Below are positions 18,055 to 28,307 of a DNA stretch of 64,000 nucleotides, one piece after another. Under the pieces are notes generated by a model. The model did not search any database and was not told the origin of the DNA. It saw only the letters and a program-made list of their open reading frames with translations. Both the position numbers and the translations under genes were made by a program. The stretch is from Metabacillus sp. FJAT-52054 (GTDB taxonomy: Bacteria > Bacillota > Bacilli > Bacillales > Bacillaceae). Numbering within the stretch: the first letter of the stretch is position 1; each line of letters opens with the position of its first letter. The DNA lies in NCBI RefSeq assembly GCF_037201815.1, contig NZ_CP147407.1, forward strand, positions 1,240,001 through 1,304,000. The letters are read 5' to 3'.

Positions 18055-18789
18055 ATGGAAATTTATGATCGTTTTTTTCAGTATGAGTCAGAATGGACGG
18101 TTATTCATACTCCTTATCAGCCGAACGGTTTCGGAATATTGATTTTAGGCGATAAAAATCATTTTGTGGATGGGCATACAAGTTTCTGGATGCAGCATCT
18201 AGGGCGCAAACAGCTGCTTGCCGCTCTGAGGAAGGCAGGCTTTACTCTCATTCAGTCCAATCTGCATGGCAGCCATTGGGGATCGCCAAAAGCAGGCGAT
18301 TTGGCAGAAAAGCTCCTGTATCTTTTTCCTAAAAAAGAAATTATTAATGACAAGGTTCACCTTCTGGCAGAGGGCACAGGGGCGCTTGCGGCAATTGAGC
18401 TAATGGAAAGAAGCCCTGAGAAGCTGCGCTCAATCGGCCTCTTCAACCCGTGTTTAGATTTGCAGAGCTATTTTCAGGATGAGAAGATGAATAAGCTTTT
18501 TTATAAACGCCTTACAAGAGAAATAGCAGCAGCCTATGAAATCGATGAAAAGGAATTGGAGCATTATTCGTTTCGCTCTCTTAAACAGCTTGAATCCACA
18601 ATTCCGGTTAAGATATGGGACCGGATGAGCGGGACGCCATTCCCCTATCATAAACACAGTAAAGCATTTGAAGAGCATAGAAAAGAACAAGGCTATCCAA
18701 TCGAATTAATCTTGCATTTGGGCGAGCAGCCATACCGGATCCATCAATCTGTTATTAAGTACTTTTCGCTGCATCAGAAAAATTTATAA
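18055..18789 (+). CDS. yjaU: YjaU-like alpha/beta-hydrolase-fold protein
   Basis: A 244-residue soluble protein at the yjaU position. The pattern GFGILILGDKNHFVDG, LIQSNLHGSHWG and LLAEGTGALAAIELM suggests an alpha/beta-hydrolase fold, but the nucleophile elbow reads EGTGA rather than GxSxG, so catalytic Ser may be missing. The start is ATG 18055 after AAGGCGGTG; a GTG at 18046 is an alternative. The next gene, yjaV, follows after 32 nt. Function is unknown. Confidence 0.72.
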   Translation: MEIYDRFFQYESEWTVIHTPYQPNGFGILILGDKNHFVDGHTSFWMQHLGRKQLLAALRKAGFTLIQSNLHGSHWGSPKAGDLAEKLLYLFPKKEIINDKVHLLAEGTGALAAIELMERSPEKLRSIGLFNPCLDLQSYFQDEKMNKLFYKRLTREIAAAYEIDEKELEHYSFRSLKQLESTIPVKIWDRMSGTPFPYHKHSKAFEEHRKEQGYPIELILHLGEQPYRIHQSVIKYFSLHQKNL

Positions 18790-18821
18790 AAAAGAGGAAG
18801 ATCATGATTAGGAGGGAAGCC

Positions 18822-19463
18822 ATGAAGAAGGCAGCCGTATTGGGAGCTCAGACGTTTCTTGGTTTCGCACTGTGCATGGAGTGGCTCGAAAAAGGTGTTG
18901 AAGTTCTTGCTGTTTATGAACATGGAAAGAACAGTCTGGAAAAACGGCGAATGGAAGAAATGTGGATGACAGTAGGAAGGAACGCGTTATTTGAATTGGT
19001 TAGCGTGGAAGAAAATCCTGATTTGACATCGTGTGAAGCGGCGGTTTGTGAAGCAGAGTGGCTGAAGCATCACGATGAAGTTGATTTCCCGCTTCTCATA
19101 ATTGAGAGGGGAAGCAAAGCGAGAAAAAACGACAGAGACGACACTGCGGTTGTTTATGCAGGGAGTATGTACGGACCATGGCAGCCTGTAACGGAAGAGC
19201 TGACAAATTGGAGGGCTGAAGATTTTAAAGTCCCTCCTTTTAAAGATGATCCTGGACTGTATATTGAAGATGCGGCTAAAACAATCGCAGAATTGGCAAG
19301 TAAGGATTTCAGAGGCCAATCATTTTATCTCCCGGGAAATGGTGTTCGCAGTGAGGAACTGTATCCTCTCGCTCAGGAAACCTCTTTAAAGGAGGGACTG
19401 GAAGAACTGAAGAAGCATATGGAGCAGTATCCTTTTCTTTATGGCTCATCCGCGCTTGTCTGA
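18822..19463 (+). CDS. yjaV: YjaV-like protein with Rossmann-type N-terminus
   Basis: A 213-residue protein. Its N-terminus AAVLGAQTFLGFALCMEWLEKG resembles a nucleotide-binding Rossmann strand-loop-helix, although the glycine motif is incomplete. Synteny (yjaU-yjaV-comZ) supports the name. TTAGGAGGG precedes ATG 18822. In B. subtilis med lies between yjaV and comZ; here only 77 nt separate this gene from comZ and no med ORF exists. Confidence 0.72.
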   Translation: MKKAAVLGAQTFLGFALCMEWLEKGVEVLAVYEHGKNSLEKRRMEEMWMTVGRNALFELVSVEENPDLTSCEAAVCEAEWLKHHDEVDFPLLIIERGSKARKNDRDDTAVVYAGSMYGPWQPVTEELTNWRAEDFKVPPFKDDPGLYIEDAAKTIAELASKDFRGQSFYLPGNGVRSEELYPLAQETSLKEGLEELKKHMEQYPFLYGSSALV

Positions 19464-19540
19464 TGGAGGATTTAAGAATATAGTAGTAGTAGAAACCCGC
19501 TGGACAAGCAGGATTATTTAAATAAAGGAGATACAATAAT

Positions 19541-19726
19541 ATGGATCAGCACGAAAAACAAATGGAATTTATGCAGATTGCGATGAAATATTTTCCTGAA
19601 GCAAAACAGCAGCTTGATGAACTTGGCCTGGAGCTGTCTATGGAACACATCCAGCCTTTGCTTGGTTTATTCAATAAAGTAATGGCTGAGGCGTATGATT
19701 TAGGTAAAAAAGACGCTTTAAAATAA
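19541..19726 (+). CDS. comZ: ComZ, competence modulator (61 aa)
   Basis: A 61-residue protein close to B. subtilis ComZ: HEKQMEFMQIAMKYFPEAK, LSMEHIQPLLGLF and VMAEAYDLGKKDA. ComZ dampens comG expression and thus competence. It is helical, with a mid-protein leucine-rich stretch. AAGGAG precedes the ATG. In B. subtilis it is the second gene of the med-comZ operon, but med is absent here. Confidence 0.9.
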   Translation: MDQHEKQMEFMQIAMKYFPEAKQQLDELGLELSMEHIQPLLGLFNKVMAEAYDLGKKDALK

Positions 19727-19763
19727 TGTCTCTGTTTAAAGCAAGTTGTTGATTTTTAACACC

Positions 19764-19894
19764 TGTTGATTGAAGTGGAAGGCGCGAGACTCCTGAGGGA
19801 GCGGCGGGACAGGTGAGACCCCGCAGTCGTGAAGCAAGGAGGAGGCTCACCGCCCGCCCAAGAATAAGCGAGTGCCTGCTAGCTGCAATCAACA
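19764..19894. repeat. Dispersed Bacillales intergenic repeat, copy 1
   Basis: The element is bounded by perfect terminal inverted repeats TGTTGATTG (19764) and CAATCAACA (19886). The core contains GACAGGTGAGACCCC and GGAGGCTCACCGCCCGCCC, which form a GGTGAG/CTCACC stem. A second copy lies at 26035-26177. The element is non-coding, GC-rich compared with its flanks, and of a type I recognise from many Bacillales intergenic regions. Confidence 0.8.
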
Positions 19895-19921
19895 GCCAAA
19901 TTTTACTGAGTTAAAATAATA

Positions 19922-19964
19922 GAAAGGCTTGAACCCGGAAAAGGCAGTTCAAGCCTTTTTTTTC
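19922..19964. terminator. Terminator between comZ and yjzB
   Basis: Hairpin AAAGGCTTGAAC / GTTCAAGCCTTT followed by eight T residues on the plus strand; usable in both directions. Confidence 0.82.
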
Positions 19965-20214
19965 ATTCTTCACTGAATTTCTTTTTTATGATATCCAGCA
20001 TCGGTGAAAGTTTTTTAAACATAGGCTTCATTTCTTTAAGGGACCCCATAATATCATCAACCTGCATCATGATTTTCATGTATTCTAGCTGATCTTCATC
20101 TTCATTGGAATCAGACATCGAATCTTTAGGTGCTTCATCCATTTTTTCATCAATCTTTTCCTGGCGGCTTCCAAACATCAGCTGATCAAACTTGTTTTTT
20201 TGGGGACTTGCCAT
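19963..20214 (-). CDS. yjzB: YjzB-like small acidic protein (83 aa)
   Basis: I choose ATG 20214 with AAGGTG upstream, giving MASPQKNKFDQLMFGSRQEK and 83 residues. The centre is strongly acidic (DSNEDEDQLEYM), and the C-terminal half is amphipathic helix. A small gene called yjzB occupies the same place and strand in B. subtilis, between comZ and fabHA. Function is unknown. Confidence 0.6.
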   Translation of the reverse strand: MASPQKNKFDQLMFGSRQEKIDEKMDEAPKDSMSDSNEDEDQLEYMKIMMQVDDIMGSLKEMKPMFKKLSPMLDIIKKKFSEE

Positions 20215-20300
20215 TCTTTTCACCTTCCCGGCAATATAGTTCTGCTGATAATAATCTATGAAGGGGAGACAAATGTGCATGGACGAATGCATTAGTCTTA

Positions 20301-20348
20301 TTGATAAATTAAAAGATATGAGCTAAAATTAGTACCAAGTCATAATAT
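20301..20348 (+). promoter_or_regulatory. fabHA-fabF promoter and FapR-type operator
   Basis: TTGATA (20301-20306) and TAAAAT (20324-20329) are 17 nt apart. Overlapping the start site, TTAGTACCAAGTCATAAT (20329-20346) has a perfect left half of the FapR operator (TTAGTACC) and a weaker right half. FapR represses fatty acid genes until malonyl-CoA binds it; this control of fabHA-fabF is known in B. subtilis. Confidence 0.75.
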
Positions 20349-20386
20349 ATGATGTTAAAAATTTCTATACTAAAGGGGCTGCACAT

Positions 20387-21319
20387 ATGAACGCTGGAAT
20401 TATCGGAATTGGCCGGTATATCCCTGAAAATGTGGTTACAAATCACGACCTTGAGAAACGTATGGATACGTCGGACGAATGGATCCGTACCCGGACTGGA
20501 ATAGAGGAAAGACGCATTGCAAGCGATGATATTGATACATCTGATATGGCCTTCATGGCTGCTGAAAAAGCACTGATAGATGCCGGAATTACGGCGGAAG
20601 AACTGGATATGATTCTTGTAGCAACCGTAACACCTGATCAGCCGTTCCCTTCGGTTGCATGCCGAATACAGGAGAGACTGGGAGCACGCCAAATTCCTGC
20701 AATGGATATTAGTGCTGCATGTGCAGGCTTTATGTACGGTCTTGTCACAGGAAAGCAGTTTATTGAAACGGGTGTCTACAAAAACATTTTGGTTGTAGGC
20801 GTTGAAAAGCTATCAAAGGTGACAAACTGGGAAGACCGCAATACGGCTGTTCTTTTCGGAGATGCAGCAGGGGCAGCGATTCTTGGACCTGTTTCTGAAG
20901 GGAAAGGTATCCTTTCTTTCGATTTGGGAGCAGACGGTTCAGGCGGCAAACATCTATACCAGGAAGAGTTTATTATCATGAACGGCCGCGAGGTTTTCAA
21001 ATTTGCAGTTAGGCAAATGGGCGAGTCCAGCGTTAAAGTGCTCGACAAAGCCGGATTGACAAAGGCCGATGTAGATATGCTTGTTCCTCATCAGGCGAAC
21101 ATCCGGATCATGGAAGCATCGAGAGAACGCCTTGAGCTTCCGCCTGAGAAAATGTCTAAGACAGTAAACAAATTTGGAAATACATCCGCAGCTTCTATTC
21201 CGCTAAGTATTGTAGAAGAGCTGGAAGCTGGTAAAATAAAAGACGGTGATCTGCTTGTCATGGTAGGATTCGGAGGCGGCTTAACATGGGGCGCCATTGC
21301 CATGAGATGGGGACGTTAA
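20387..21319 (+). CDS. fabHA: Beta-ketoacyl-ACP synthase III
   Basis: FabH starts fatty acid synthesis by condensing an acyl-CoA primer with malonyl-ACP. The 310-residue protein shows the catalytic Cys in [12 protein letters not shown], His in VPHQANIRI and Asn in [20 protein letters not shown] lies upstream of the ATG. It is followed by fabF after 40 nt, the same two-gene operon as B. subtilis fabHA-fabF. Branched-chain primer preference is expected for the genus but not provable here. Confidence 0.94.
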   Translation: MNAGIIGIGRYIPENVVTNHDLEKRMDTSDEWIRTRTGIEERRIASDDIDTSDMAFMAAEKALIDAGITAEELDMILVATVTPDQPFPSVACRIQERLGARQIPAMDISAACAGFMYGLVTGKQFIETGVYKNILVVGVEKLSKVTNWEDRNTAVLFGDAAGAAILGPVSEGKGILSFDLGADGSGGKHLYQEEFIIMNGREVFKFAVRQMGESSVKVLDKAGLTKADVDMLVPHQANIRIMEASRERLELPPEKMSKTVNKFGNTSAASIPLSIVEELEAGKIKDGDLLVMVGFGGGLTWGAIAMRWGR

Positions 21320-21359
21320 AAAGATAAACTATTTTAATGGAAAATGAGGTGTCTTCTAT

Positions 21360-22598
21360 ATGGAAAAGAAAAGAGTAGTGGTTACTGGACTGGGGGCTGT
21401 CAGTCCTCTGGGATTGGATGTTGAAACAACATGGGAAAATGCGATCAATGGCGTTTCCGGAATCAAGCCGCTTACGCGTGTAAATGCAGATGACTATCCG
21501 GCAAAAGTAGCCGGAGAAATCACAGATTTTGATCCTGAACAATATATGGATAAAAAAGAAGCAAGAAAAATGGACCGCTTTACGCAATATGCAGTAGCGG
21601 CTTCTATGATGGCCGTAAAAGATGCAAACCTTGAAATTACAGATGAAAATGCTCCAAGGGTTGGAGTATGGGTAGGATCCGGAATCGGAGGAATGGAAAC
21701 ATTCGAAACCCAGCACCGGATTCTTATGGAAAAAGGACCTAAACGCGTAAGCCCGTTTTTTGTGCCGATGATGATTCCTGATATGGCAGCCGGCCAGGTG
21801 TCCATTGCACTGGGAGCGAAAGGATTTAACGCATGTACAGTGACTGCCTGTGCGACAGGTACGAACTCCATTGGTGACGCATACCGTGTCATAGAGCGCG
21901 GCGATGCGGATGTGATGATTTCCGGAGGAGCAGAAGCACCGCTTTCACAAATGGCTTTTGCCGGTTTCAGCTCAAGCAAAGCGCTATCCACCAATCCGGA
22001 TCCTGCTAAAGCAAGCCGTCCGTTTGACGCAGAGCGTGATGGTTTTGTAATGGGTGAAGGAGCTGGGATCCTAGTGCTTGAGGAGCTTGAACACGCTCTT
22101 GCACGCGGTGCTAAAATTTATGCAGAAATCGTTGGGTATGGTGCAACAGGCGATGCTTATCACATTACGGCTCCGGCTCCAGGAGGAGAAGGAGGAGTCC
22201 GTGCAATGAGACAGGCAATTGAAACAGCAAATCTTAAGCCGGAAAATGTTGATTATATTAACGCTCATGGAACCAGCACGCCTTATAATGATAAATTTGA
22301 AACACTGGCCATTAAAGAAGTATTCGGAGACCATGCGAAAAAAGTGGCAATCAGCTCAACGAAATCCATGACGGGCCATTTGCTTGGAGCAGCTGGCGGA
22401 GTTGAAGCCATCTTCGCTGTACTTTCAATTAAGGAAGGAATCATTCCTCCAACCATCAACCTGGAAAATCCAGATCCGGAATGTGATCTTGATTACGTTC
22501 CAAATGAAGCCCGCAAAACAAATGTGAATGTGGCTCTCAGCAATTCACTTGGCTTTGGCGGTCATAATGCAACGATCTTGTTTAAAAAATACGAGTAA
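21360..22598 (+). CDS. fabF: Beta-ketoacyl-ACP synthase II
   Basis: FabF performs the elongating condensations. The 412-residue thiolase-fold enzyme has the active Cys in [13 protein letters not shown], His in [12 protein letters not shown] and His in [15 protein letters not shown]. It ends in a terminator, making it the last gene of the FapR-controlled pair. Confidence 0.95.
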   Translation: MEKKRVVVTGLGAVSPLGLDVETTWENAINGVSGIKPLTRVNADDYPAKVAGEITDFDPEQYMDKKEARKMDRFTQYAVAASMMAVKDANLEITDENAPRVGVWVGSGIGGMETFETQHRILMEKGPKRVSPFFVPMMIPDMAAGQVSIALGAKGFNACTVTACATGTNSIGDAYRVIERGDADVMISGGAEAPLSQMAFAGFSSSKALSTNPDPAKASRPFDAERDGFVMGEGAGILVLEELEHALARGAKIYAEIVGYGATGDAYHITAPAPGGEGGVRAMRQAIETANLKPENVDYINAHGTSTPYNDKFETLAIKEVFGDHAKKVAISSTKSMTGHLLGAAGGVEAIFAVLSIKEGIIPPTINLENPDPECDLDYVPNEARKTNVNVALSNSLGFGGHNATILFKKYE

Positions 22599-22603
22599 GT
22601 TAG

Positions 22604-22631
22604 AAGCTGCCGATTGAATCGGCAGCTTTTT
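22604..22631 (+). terminator. Terminator after fabF
   Basis: Hairpin AAGCTGCCGATT / AATCGGCAGCTT followed by TTT. Confidence 0.82.
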
Positions 22632-22714
22632 GCTATTTAACACTGGTCGTTAAAAAGAAAATTCCCTTCCCACATTCACCCGTCCCTTCATACATTAAAA
22701 AAGGGGGGATGAAG

Positions 22715-23500
22715 ATGGGTGTAATTAGAACGGACCAATGGTTTGAAGAAGAGCTGAGCCTGGATGGGCTTGCCAAAAAGCTGAAACCGTACTTCCCTGA
22801 CCGGAGTGAAAAAGCACTAATAAAGTCATTGCTTCCATTCGGGGTTTACCGAAATAGCCAGTCTGCTCGTAAGACGATGCAAACCATTAAGGAAGAGAAA
22901 ATCCTGCCCTACATTAATGGAGAGTTTGAAGCTCTTCGCAAGGAATGGTCTGGTCCGGATGCGCCGGTCTTTATTTTGCCCGGTGATCTATCAAACGGGA
23001 AAATTAAGCGGGAGTACGGCGGGAAATCTGGACTCGCTTTTCATGATAAATTGTTTCTGTTTCTGGCTCCAGACGTTCCAAAGGAAGAGATTAAAGCCCT
23101 GCTGATTCATGAATATCACCATATTTGCCGGTTAGCCAAGGATCCGAAAAAGGAAAAGGATTATACGCTGGCTGATGTAGTCATTATGGAAGGACTTGCT
23201 GAAAATGCCGTCCGGGAATTGCTTGGCGAGGATAAAACAGCGAGCTGGACCAGACTTTATCAGGATACTCAGCTTCTCCAATTTTGGAAAAGGCACATCC
23301 TTCCGAACCAGTCCCTCAAGCAGGAGGACCGGCAGTTCGATAAAATGATATACGGATTTGGAATGTACCCGAAAATGCTTGGTTATACAGCCGGGTATTA
23401 TGCCGTTAAATTCTATATGAAAGATACAGGTTTGATGACGGAGAGTCTTTTCAAAACGCCTTCCGAACGCATAATCAAGGCACTTAATATAGAGGAGTAA
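22715..23500 (+). CDS. yjaZ: YjaZ-like DUF2268 putative zinc metalloprotease
   Basis: A 261-residue protein with the zinc-protease signature HEYHH (in LLIHEYHHICR) and a downstream Glu in IMEGLAENAV, the DUF2268 pattern. No signal peptide or membrane segment is visible. I choose ATG 22715, which leaves proper spacing after GGGGGG; an ATG at 22709 is too close to it. Its position after fabF matches B. subtilis yjaZ. Substrate is unknown. Confidence 0.82.
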   Translation: MGVIRTDQWFEEELSLDGLAKKLKPYFPDRSEKALIKSLLPFGVYRNSQSARKTMQTIKEEKILPYINGEFEALRKEWSGPDAPVFILPGDLSNGKIKREYGGKSGLAFHDKLFLFLAPDVPKEEIKALLIHEYHHICRLAKDPKKEKDYTLADVVIMEGLAENAVRELLGEDKTASWTRLYQDTQLLQFWKRHILPNQSLKQEDRQFDKMIYGFGMYPKMLGYTAGYYAVKFYMKDTGLMTESLFKTPSERIIKALNIEE

Positions 23501-23601
23501 ATACGAAAGAAATTCCGCCCATAATCTGCAGAAACTGGAATATTTTTTGCTTGTCCTGCCTATACTGATTGACAAACAGATGAGAAGGTGAGGGGTAAGA
23601 A

Positions 23602-24354
23602 ATGTTGTTTCTTCATGATGTATGGGTAAATTGGTTTGAGGGAGAAGAAAATGGATATAACGTGTGCCATTTCCACGAATGGCGAAAGGATGACAGTGTT
23701 GAGCTTCTGGATCAAGTTCCTTTGCTCAAGGTGAATCAAGTGCTGTTCCGGTATATCGAAAACGATCTTTCCGAGATTCCGCAGAGCCTCCTAAAAGACA
23801 TTCACCAAAAAGCCTACATCCGGAAAAATCATGAACGAATCCAACTGGATTACTGCTTCGTCGTTACGGATGGACAAGGAATTATTGCAATTGACACAAT
23901 CGGCTATAGCATCCCTGTACGGAAAAGCCGGTTGATTCCAAGACAGGAACAGCTTGTCTATGAGATGGTGAAAGACGTAGAGGCAGATGATTATCCGTTT
24001 CAGGGGCCGCTGCATGGGGAAGAAAAGGAATTTCATATTTTGTCTCTGGCCCCTGATCACATGAGAGGACTGACCCGTAAGGAACGGCAGCTAAAACAGC
24101 TTCTATTCATGGCATTGGATCAGCTCCAAACCACAAAAAATACGGCAGAAATAAAATATTGGTACACAGAATGGAATCCGCAGGAGTATGAACAAATCCG
24201 TTCCATGGAATTTCAAGATGTCTTCCAAAAGCTATACAGTGAAACCGTAAATGGGTGGTCGCCGAAGCATATGTCGCTATGCGAGCATCTTGTTAAAGGA
24301 CAACCCTTTTTTGAGAAATTATGGGATACCGAACACGAATCGAAAGTAAATTAA
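23602..24354 (+). CDS. yjbA: UPF0736 family protein
   Basis: A 250-residue soluble protein starting [20 protein letters not shown], a sequence characteristic of the conserved Bacillus YjbA family (UPF0736). It is rich in aromatic residues and has no recognised catalytic motif. GAAGGTGAGG lies upstream of the ATG. In B. subtilis the app oligopeptide operon separates yjaZ from yjbA; here they are adjacent. Function is unknown. Confidence 0.85.
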   Translation: MLFLHDVWVNWFEGEENGYNVCHFHEWRKDDSVELLDQVPLLKVNQVLFRYIENDLSEIPQSLLKDIHQKAYIRKNHERIQLDYCFVVTDGQGIIAIDTIGYSIPVRKSRLIPRQEQLVYEMVKDVEADDYPFQGPLHGEEKEFHILSLAPDHMRGLTRKERQLKQLLFMALDQLQTTKNTAEIKYWYTEWNPQEYEQIRSMEFQDVFQKLYSETVNGWSPKHMSLCEHLVKGQPFFEKLWDTEHESKVN

Positions 24355-24508
24355 ATGCAATGGACAAGCCTCCTGATAACACCGGCTGAAGACTGGGTGC
24401 AGGGGGTTTTTGTGTGTTTAGGCTTACAGTCAGCTTCCAGGTGGTACGATATAATAGAAGGTAAAGCGCTCTCTTTAATGAAAAAATACGCTTCAAGGAG
24501 GCATAAAT

Positions 24509-25849
24509 ATGGAAAAAGCAGCAGACTATGCAAGTACAAAGCGCATAACAGGCAATATTTTTAAAGGATCGGTCGGAAATTTAATCGAGTGGTATGACTG
24601 GTATGTTTACTCCGCTTTCGCTGTATATTTTTCAGCAGAATTCTTTCCAGCAGGAGACTCAACGAGCCAGCTGCTTAATACGGCAGCCATTTTTGCTGTC
24701 GGCTTTCTAATGAGGCCGATCGGCAGTCTCATAATGGGAAGGTATGCGGATCGTCATGGGAGAAGAGCTGCGCTGACGCTGTCCATCACCATTATGGCAG
24801 CAGGATCTTTGATCATTGCCTGTACGCCGGGCTACAGTTCGATCGGTGTCATGGCTCCAGTCATTCTTGTTCTTGCTAGGATTCTCCAAGGTCTTTCATT
24901 GGGCGGAGAATATGGTACATCTGCTACTTATTTATCCGAAATGGCCAGTTCGGGCCGCCGCGGATATTATTCAAGTTTTCAATACGTCACGCTGGTTGCC
25001 GGACAGCTTACCGCATTGGGTGTTCAAATTATTCTTCAGCAAGTATTAAGTGAACCTGATATGAACTCATGGGGATGGCGCATACCTTTTGTAATTGGGG
25101 CAATGGGGGCGCTTGCGGTATTATGGCTGCGGAGATCCATGGACGAGTCTGATCAATTCGAAAAAATGGGTAAAGAAAGAAGAACGAATGCAGGGACTCT
25201 CAAGGTGCTGATGAAGTATCCGAAAGCAGTATGGACAGTAGTCGGTCTGACACTCGGAGGAACGGTTGCATTTTATACATATACGACATATTTGCAAAAA
25301 TTCATGATTAATACATCAGGTATTCCAAAAGAAACCGTGAGCTGGATCAACTTTGCTGCACTTTTTATCTTCATTATCCTGCAGCCGCTGGCGGGAATGC
25401 TTTCAGACCGAATTGGAAGAAGACCTCTGCTTATGGGCTTTGGAATACTGGGGACCATTCTTACCGTTCCAATCTTCCTGCTGCTCGAGCAAACGCAAAA
25501 TCCAACCGGCGCGTTTTTGCTTATGATGACGGGGCTTATTATTGTGACCGGCTATACATCCATTAATGCCATCGTAAAAGCCGAGCTGTTTCCTACCCAA
25601 ATCCGGGCACTGGGTGTTGGATTCCCTTACGCATTAACCGTTGCAATCTTTGGGGGAACAGCTGAATTCATTGCTTTGTGGATGAAGAGTATGGGAGTGG
25701 AATGGCTGTTTTACGTCTATGTCGCTCTCTGTATTGCCATTAGTTTTTTTACTTATTGGAGGATGACTGAGTCATCAAAAGATTCCCATTTGGAATCAGA
25801 GCTGAAGGCGGAGAAAGTGGAGATTTCCGATTCTGGTCACTCGATGTAA
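24509..25849 (+). CDS. MFS metabolite:H+ symporter, alpha-ketoglutarate permease-like
   Basis: A 446-residue major facilitator with about 12 helices. The N-terminus GSVGNLIEWYDWYVYSAF, the loop GRYADRHGRRAAL and RILQGLSLGGEYGTSATYL are hallmarks of the MHS subfamily (KgtP, ProP, ShiA). Organic acid uptake such as 2-oxoglutarate is the likeliest role; the substrate cannot be fixed from sequence. AAGGAGG precedes the ATG. The gene is not at this position in B. subtilis, so it is an accessory insertion between yjbA and trpS. Confidence 0.82.
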   Translation: MEKAADYASTKRITGNIFKGSVGNLIEWYDWYVYSAFAVYFSAEFFPAGDSTSQLLNTAAIFAVGFLMRPIGSLIMGRYADRHGRRAALTLSITIMAAGSLIIACTPGYSSIGVMAPVILVLARILQGLSLGGEYGTSATYLSEMASSGRRGYYSSFQYVTLVAGQLTALGVQIILQQVLSEPDMNSWGWRIPFVIGAMGALAVLWLRRSMDESDQFEKMGKERRTNAGTLKVLMKYPKAVWTVVGLTLGGTVAFYTYTTYLQKFMINTSGIPKETVSWINFAALFIFIILQPLAGMLSDRIGRRPLLMGFGILGTILTVPIFLLLEQTQNPTGAFLLMMTGLIIVTGYTSINAIVKAELFPTQIRALGVGFPYALTVAIFGGTAEFIALWMKSMGVEWLFYVYVALCIAISFFTYWRMTESSKDSHLESELKAEKVEISDSGHSM

Positions 25850-25858
25850 ACAAACGGT

Positions 25859-25889
25859 GATGCCTGGTCTCGCGGCCGGGTATCTTTTT
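25859..25889 (+). terminator. Terminator after the MFS gene
   Basis: Hairpin GATGCCTGG / CCGGGTATC with wobble pairs, followed by TTTTT. Confidence 0.6.
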
Positions 25890-26034
25890 GAGTTTTGATA
25901 GGTGAAAATGGGCATTTTATAAAGTCATGTTAAAGGGATCTGAACCTGAACTGATTGAAATTTAAACTCACCTGACGCTTTGTGAGGATTAGAAATTAAT
26001 GGGTTTTCTTTTTAATTAGGTACTTTAAACAATC

Positions 26035-26177
26035 TTGGTTGGGATGATTGAAGCGGAAGATGCTTGACTCCTGCGGGAGCAGCGCGACAGGTGAGACCCC
26101 ACAGGCGCTTGCGCCGCGGAGGCTCACCGCCCGCCCCGCGGAAAGCAAGCAATCTGAAGCGGAAATCAGCCAAAACC
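26035..26177. repeat. Dispersed Bacillales intergenic repeat, copy 2
   Basis: This copy shares GACAGGTGAGACCCC and GGAGGCTCACCGCCCGCCC with copy 1 at 19764-19894. The flanks form a long imperfect inverted repeat (GATTGAAGCGGAAGATGC on the left against GCAATCTGAAGCGGAAATC on the right). It fills most of the gap between the MFS terminator and the trpS terminator; nothing else is seen there. Confidence 0.8.
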
Positions 26178-26224
26178 AATATAATTTTAACCAGTGCTTT
26201 CTAACAAGTCTCAATTCACCTCGT

Positions 26225-26254
26225 ATAAAAAAAGCCCAGCTAAGCTGAGCTTTC
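26225..26254 (-). terminator. Terminator after trpS
   Basis: On the minus strand the hairpin AAAGCTCAGC / GCTGGGCTTT is followed by seven T residues. Confidence 0.78.
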
Positions 26255-26260
26255 TTCCAA

Positions 26261-27277
<1,017 letters not shown>

Positions 27278-27284
27278 TTATAAG

Positions 27285-27540
27285 CCAACAAAAAAAGGCC
27301 CACTCATCCCTGAAGAAGGGACGAATGAACCGTGGTGCCACCCTGATTGCTCTCCGATTCAACGGAAAAGCCGCTTAAAATCCTTTAACGCAGGACATAC
27401 GGCATTGCCTACTTCAATTTCGGCATGCGGCTCAAAAGTCCATTCCACGAAGTTCAATGCCTGATTTCCAGCAGCCTCAGGCTCTCTGCAAATGAATGAT
27501 CCGTGTACTACTCTTTATCTTCGCCGGTACATTTAACTGA
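27285..27540 (-). promoter_or_regulatory. T-box riboswitch (Trp) controlling trpS
   Basis: On the minus strand the T-box sequence AGGGTGGCACCACGG (27344-27330) is followed by a terminator hairpin CATTCGTCCC / GGGATGAGTG and a T run ending near 27290. Upstream, the stem I remnant AGAGAG and the segment GGAATGGACTTTTGAG show UGG (27442-27440) as the specifier codon, fitting tryptophan. Uncharged tRNA-Trp would stabilise the antiterminator and allow trpS transcription. Confidence 0.92.
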
Positions 27541-27545
27541 TACAT

Positions 27546-27574
27546 ATTATAAAAAAGAAATGCGTTTCGTGCAA
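27546..27574 (-). promoter_or_regulatory. trpS promoter
   Basis: On the minus strand TTGCAC (27574-27569) and TATAAT (27551-27546) are separated by 17 nt, just upstream of the T-box leader. Confidence 0.7.
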
Positions 27575-27928
27575 CTATACATAGTATATGCCAAGCCCGA
27601 TCAGCATTAAACCCAGCAATGCCAGACTGGCGAATAGAAGAGGAGAAACGGAAAAGGATACGAGCTCAGAAAATGGACGAATACTCTGAGCTTCATCTTT
27701 ATCCATTTCTTTTCCGTTGATTTTAAAGGCCCTTCTCATCCCATATGTAGCAGCGTCGAAGAATCCGCTTTGTGCCACTGTTCCGAATAAAGAAATAAAA
27801 AGGAGTATGCCGCCAACTATAAATGATGAATTAATAAATCCCAGCAAAGTGAGTTCTCTATAGTAGAGAAAACATCCAATAACAGAGACAGCCAACCCGC
27901 CAAGGAAAATAAAGGCGCTTTTTTTCAT
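27575..27928 (-). CDS. Small membrane protein, DUF3899-like (117 aa)
   Basis: The protein has two N-terminal hydrophobic segments (about residues 5-22 and 29-50), a polar loop with FFDAATYGMRRAF, and a third hydrophobic segment at the C-terminus. The FxDAxxYG(F/M)RR loop is what I recall from DUF3899 proteins beside opp operons. AAGCGGTGA precedes the ATG. Function is unknown; it may be transcribed separately from trpS, whose promoter overlaps its stop codon. Confidence 0.6.
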   Translation of the reverse strand: MKKSAFIFLGGLAVSVIGCFLYYRELTLLGFINSSFIVGGILLFISLFGTVAQSGFFDAATYGMRRAFKINGKEMDKDEAQSIRPFSELVSFSVSPLLFASLALLGLMLIGLGIYYV

Positions 27929-28234
27929 CTGAAATCACCGCTTCCTTATGAATAATACTAGTATAGCCATAATATTTTGTGTGTGGTTCATTATATCTGA
28001 AAAGTAGCACACACATTTATATCCCTATATTTTACCATTATGCATAGGGAATCTTACACTCTCTTTACATAAACATTAATTATTTTTTACAGACACCCTG
28101 CTTGTCAAGGTTAAGCTAGCAACTTTTAAAAAAATCTATGAAATATAAAACGAAACAACTAGGTATAAAGAACTATTTTTATAGGCCTGAATTATTAGTA
28201 TTATTGCATTTGTGTAAATTTTTTTAAAAAAACA

Positions 28235-28291
28235 CATGTACAAATATTTAAAAGCTTGTATAATAATCCTTGTAAGAATTATCAGAAAATA
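28235..28291 (+). promoter_or_regulatory. oppA promoter with CodY-like box
   Basis: TATAAT near 28258 serves as -10, with a weak -35. Downstream, AATTATCAGAAAATA (28277-28291) matches 13 of 15 positions of the CodY consensus AATTTTCWGAAAATT. CodY control of opp is known in B. subtilis. The remaining bases from 27929 to 28235 are AT-rich and hold nothing else I can identify. Confidence 0.55.
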
Positions 28292-28307
28292 AAAGGGGGT
28301 CAAACAA

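Noticed and set aside
21494..21994. 166-aa frame antisense to fabF
   Set aside because: A compositional shadow of the highly conserved fabF on the other strand.
24355..24430. Terminator after yjbA
   Set aside because: An imperfect CCTCCTG...CAGGGGGTTTTT pairing exists but the stem is weak with a large loop, so I did not call it.
26048..26248. Open frame inside dispersed repeat copy 2
   Set aside because: It lies entirely in the structured repeat, lacks a ribosome site, and copy 1 does not keep the frame.
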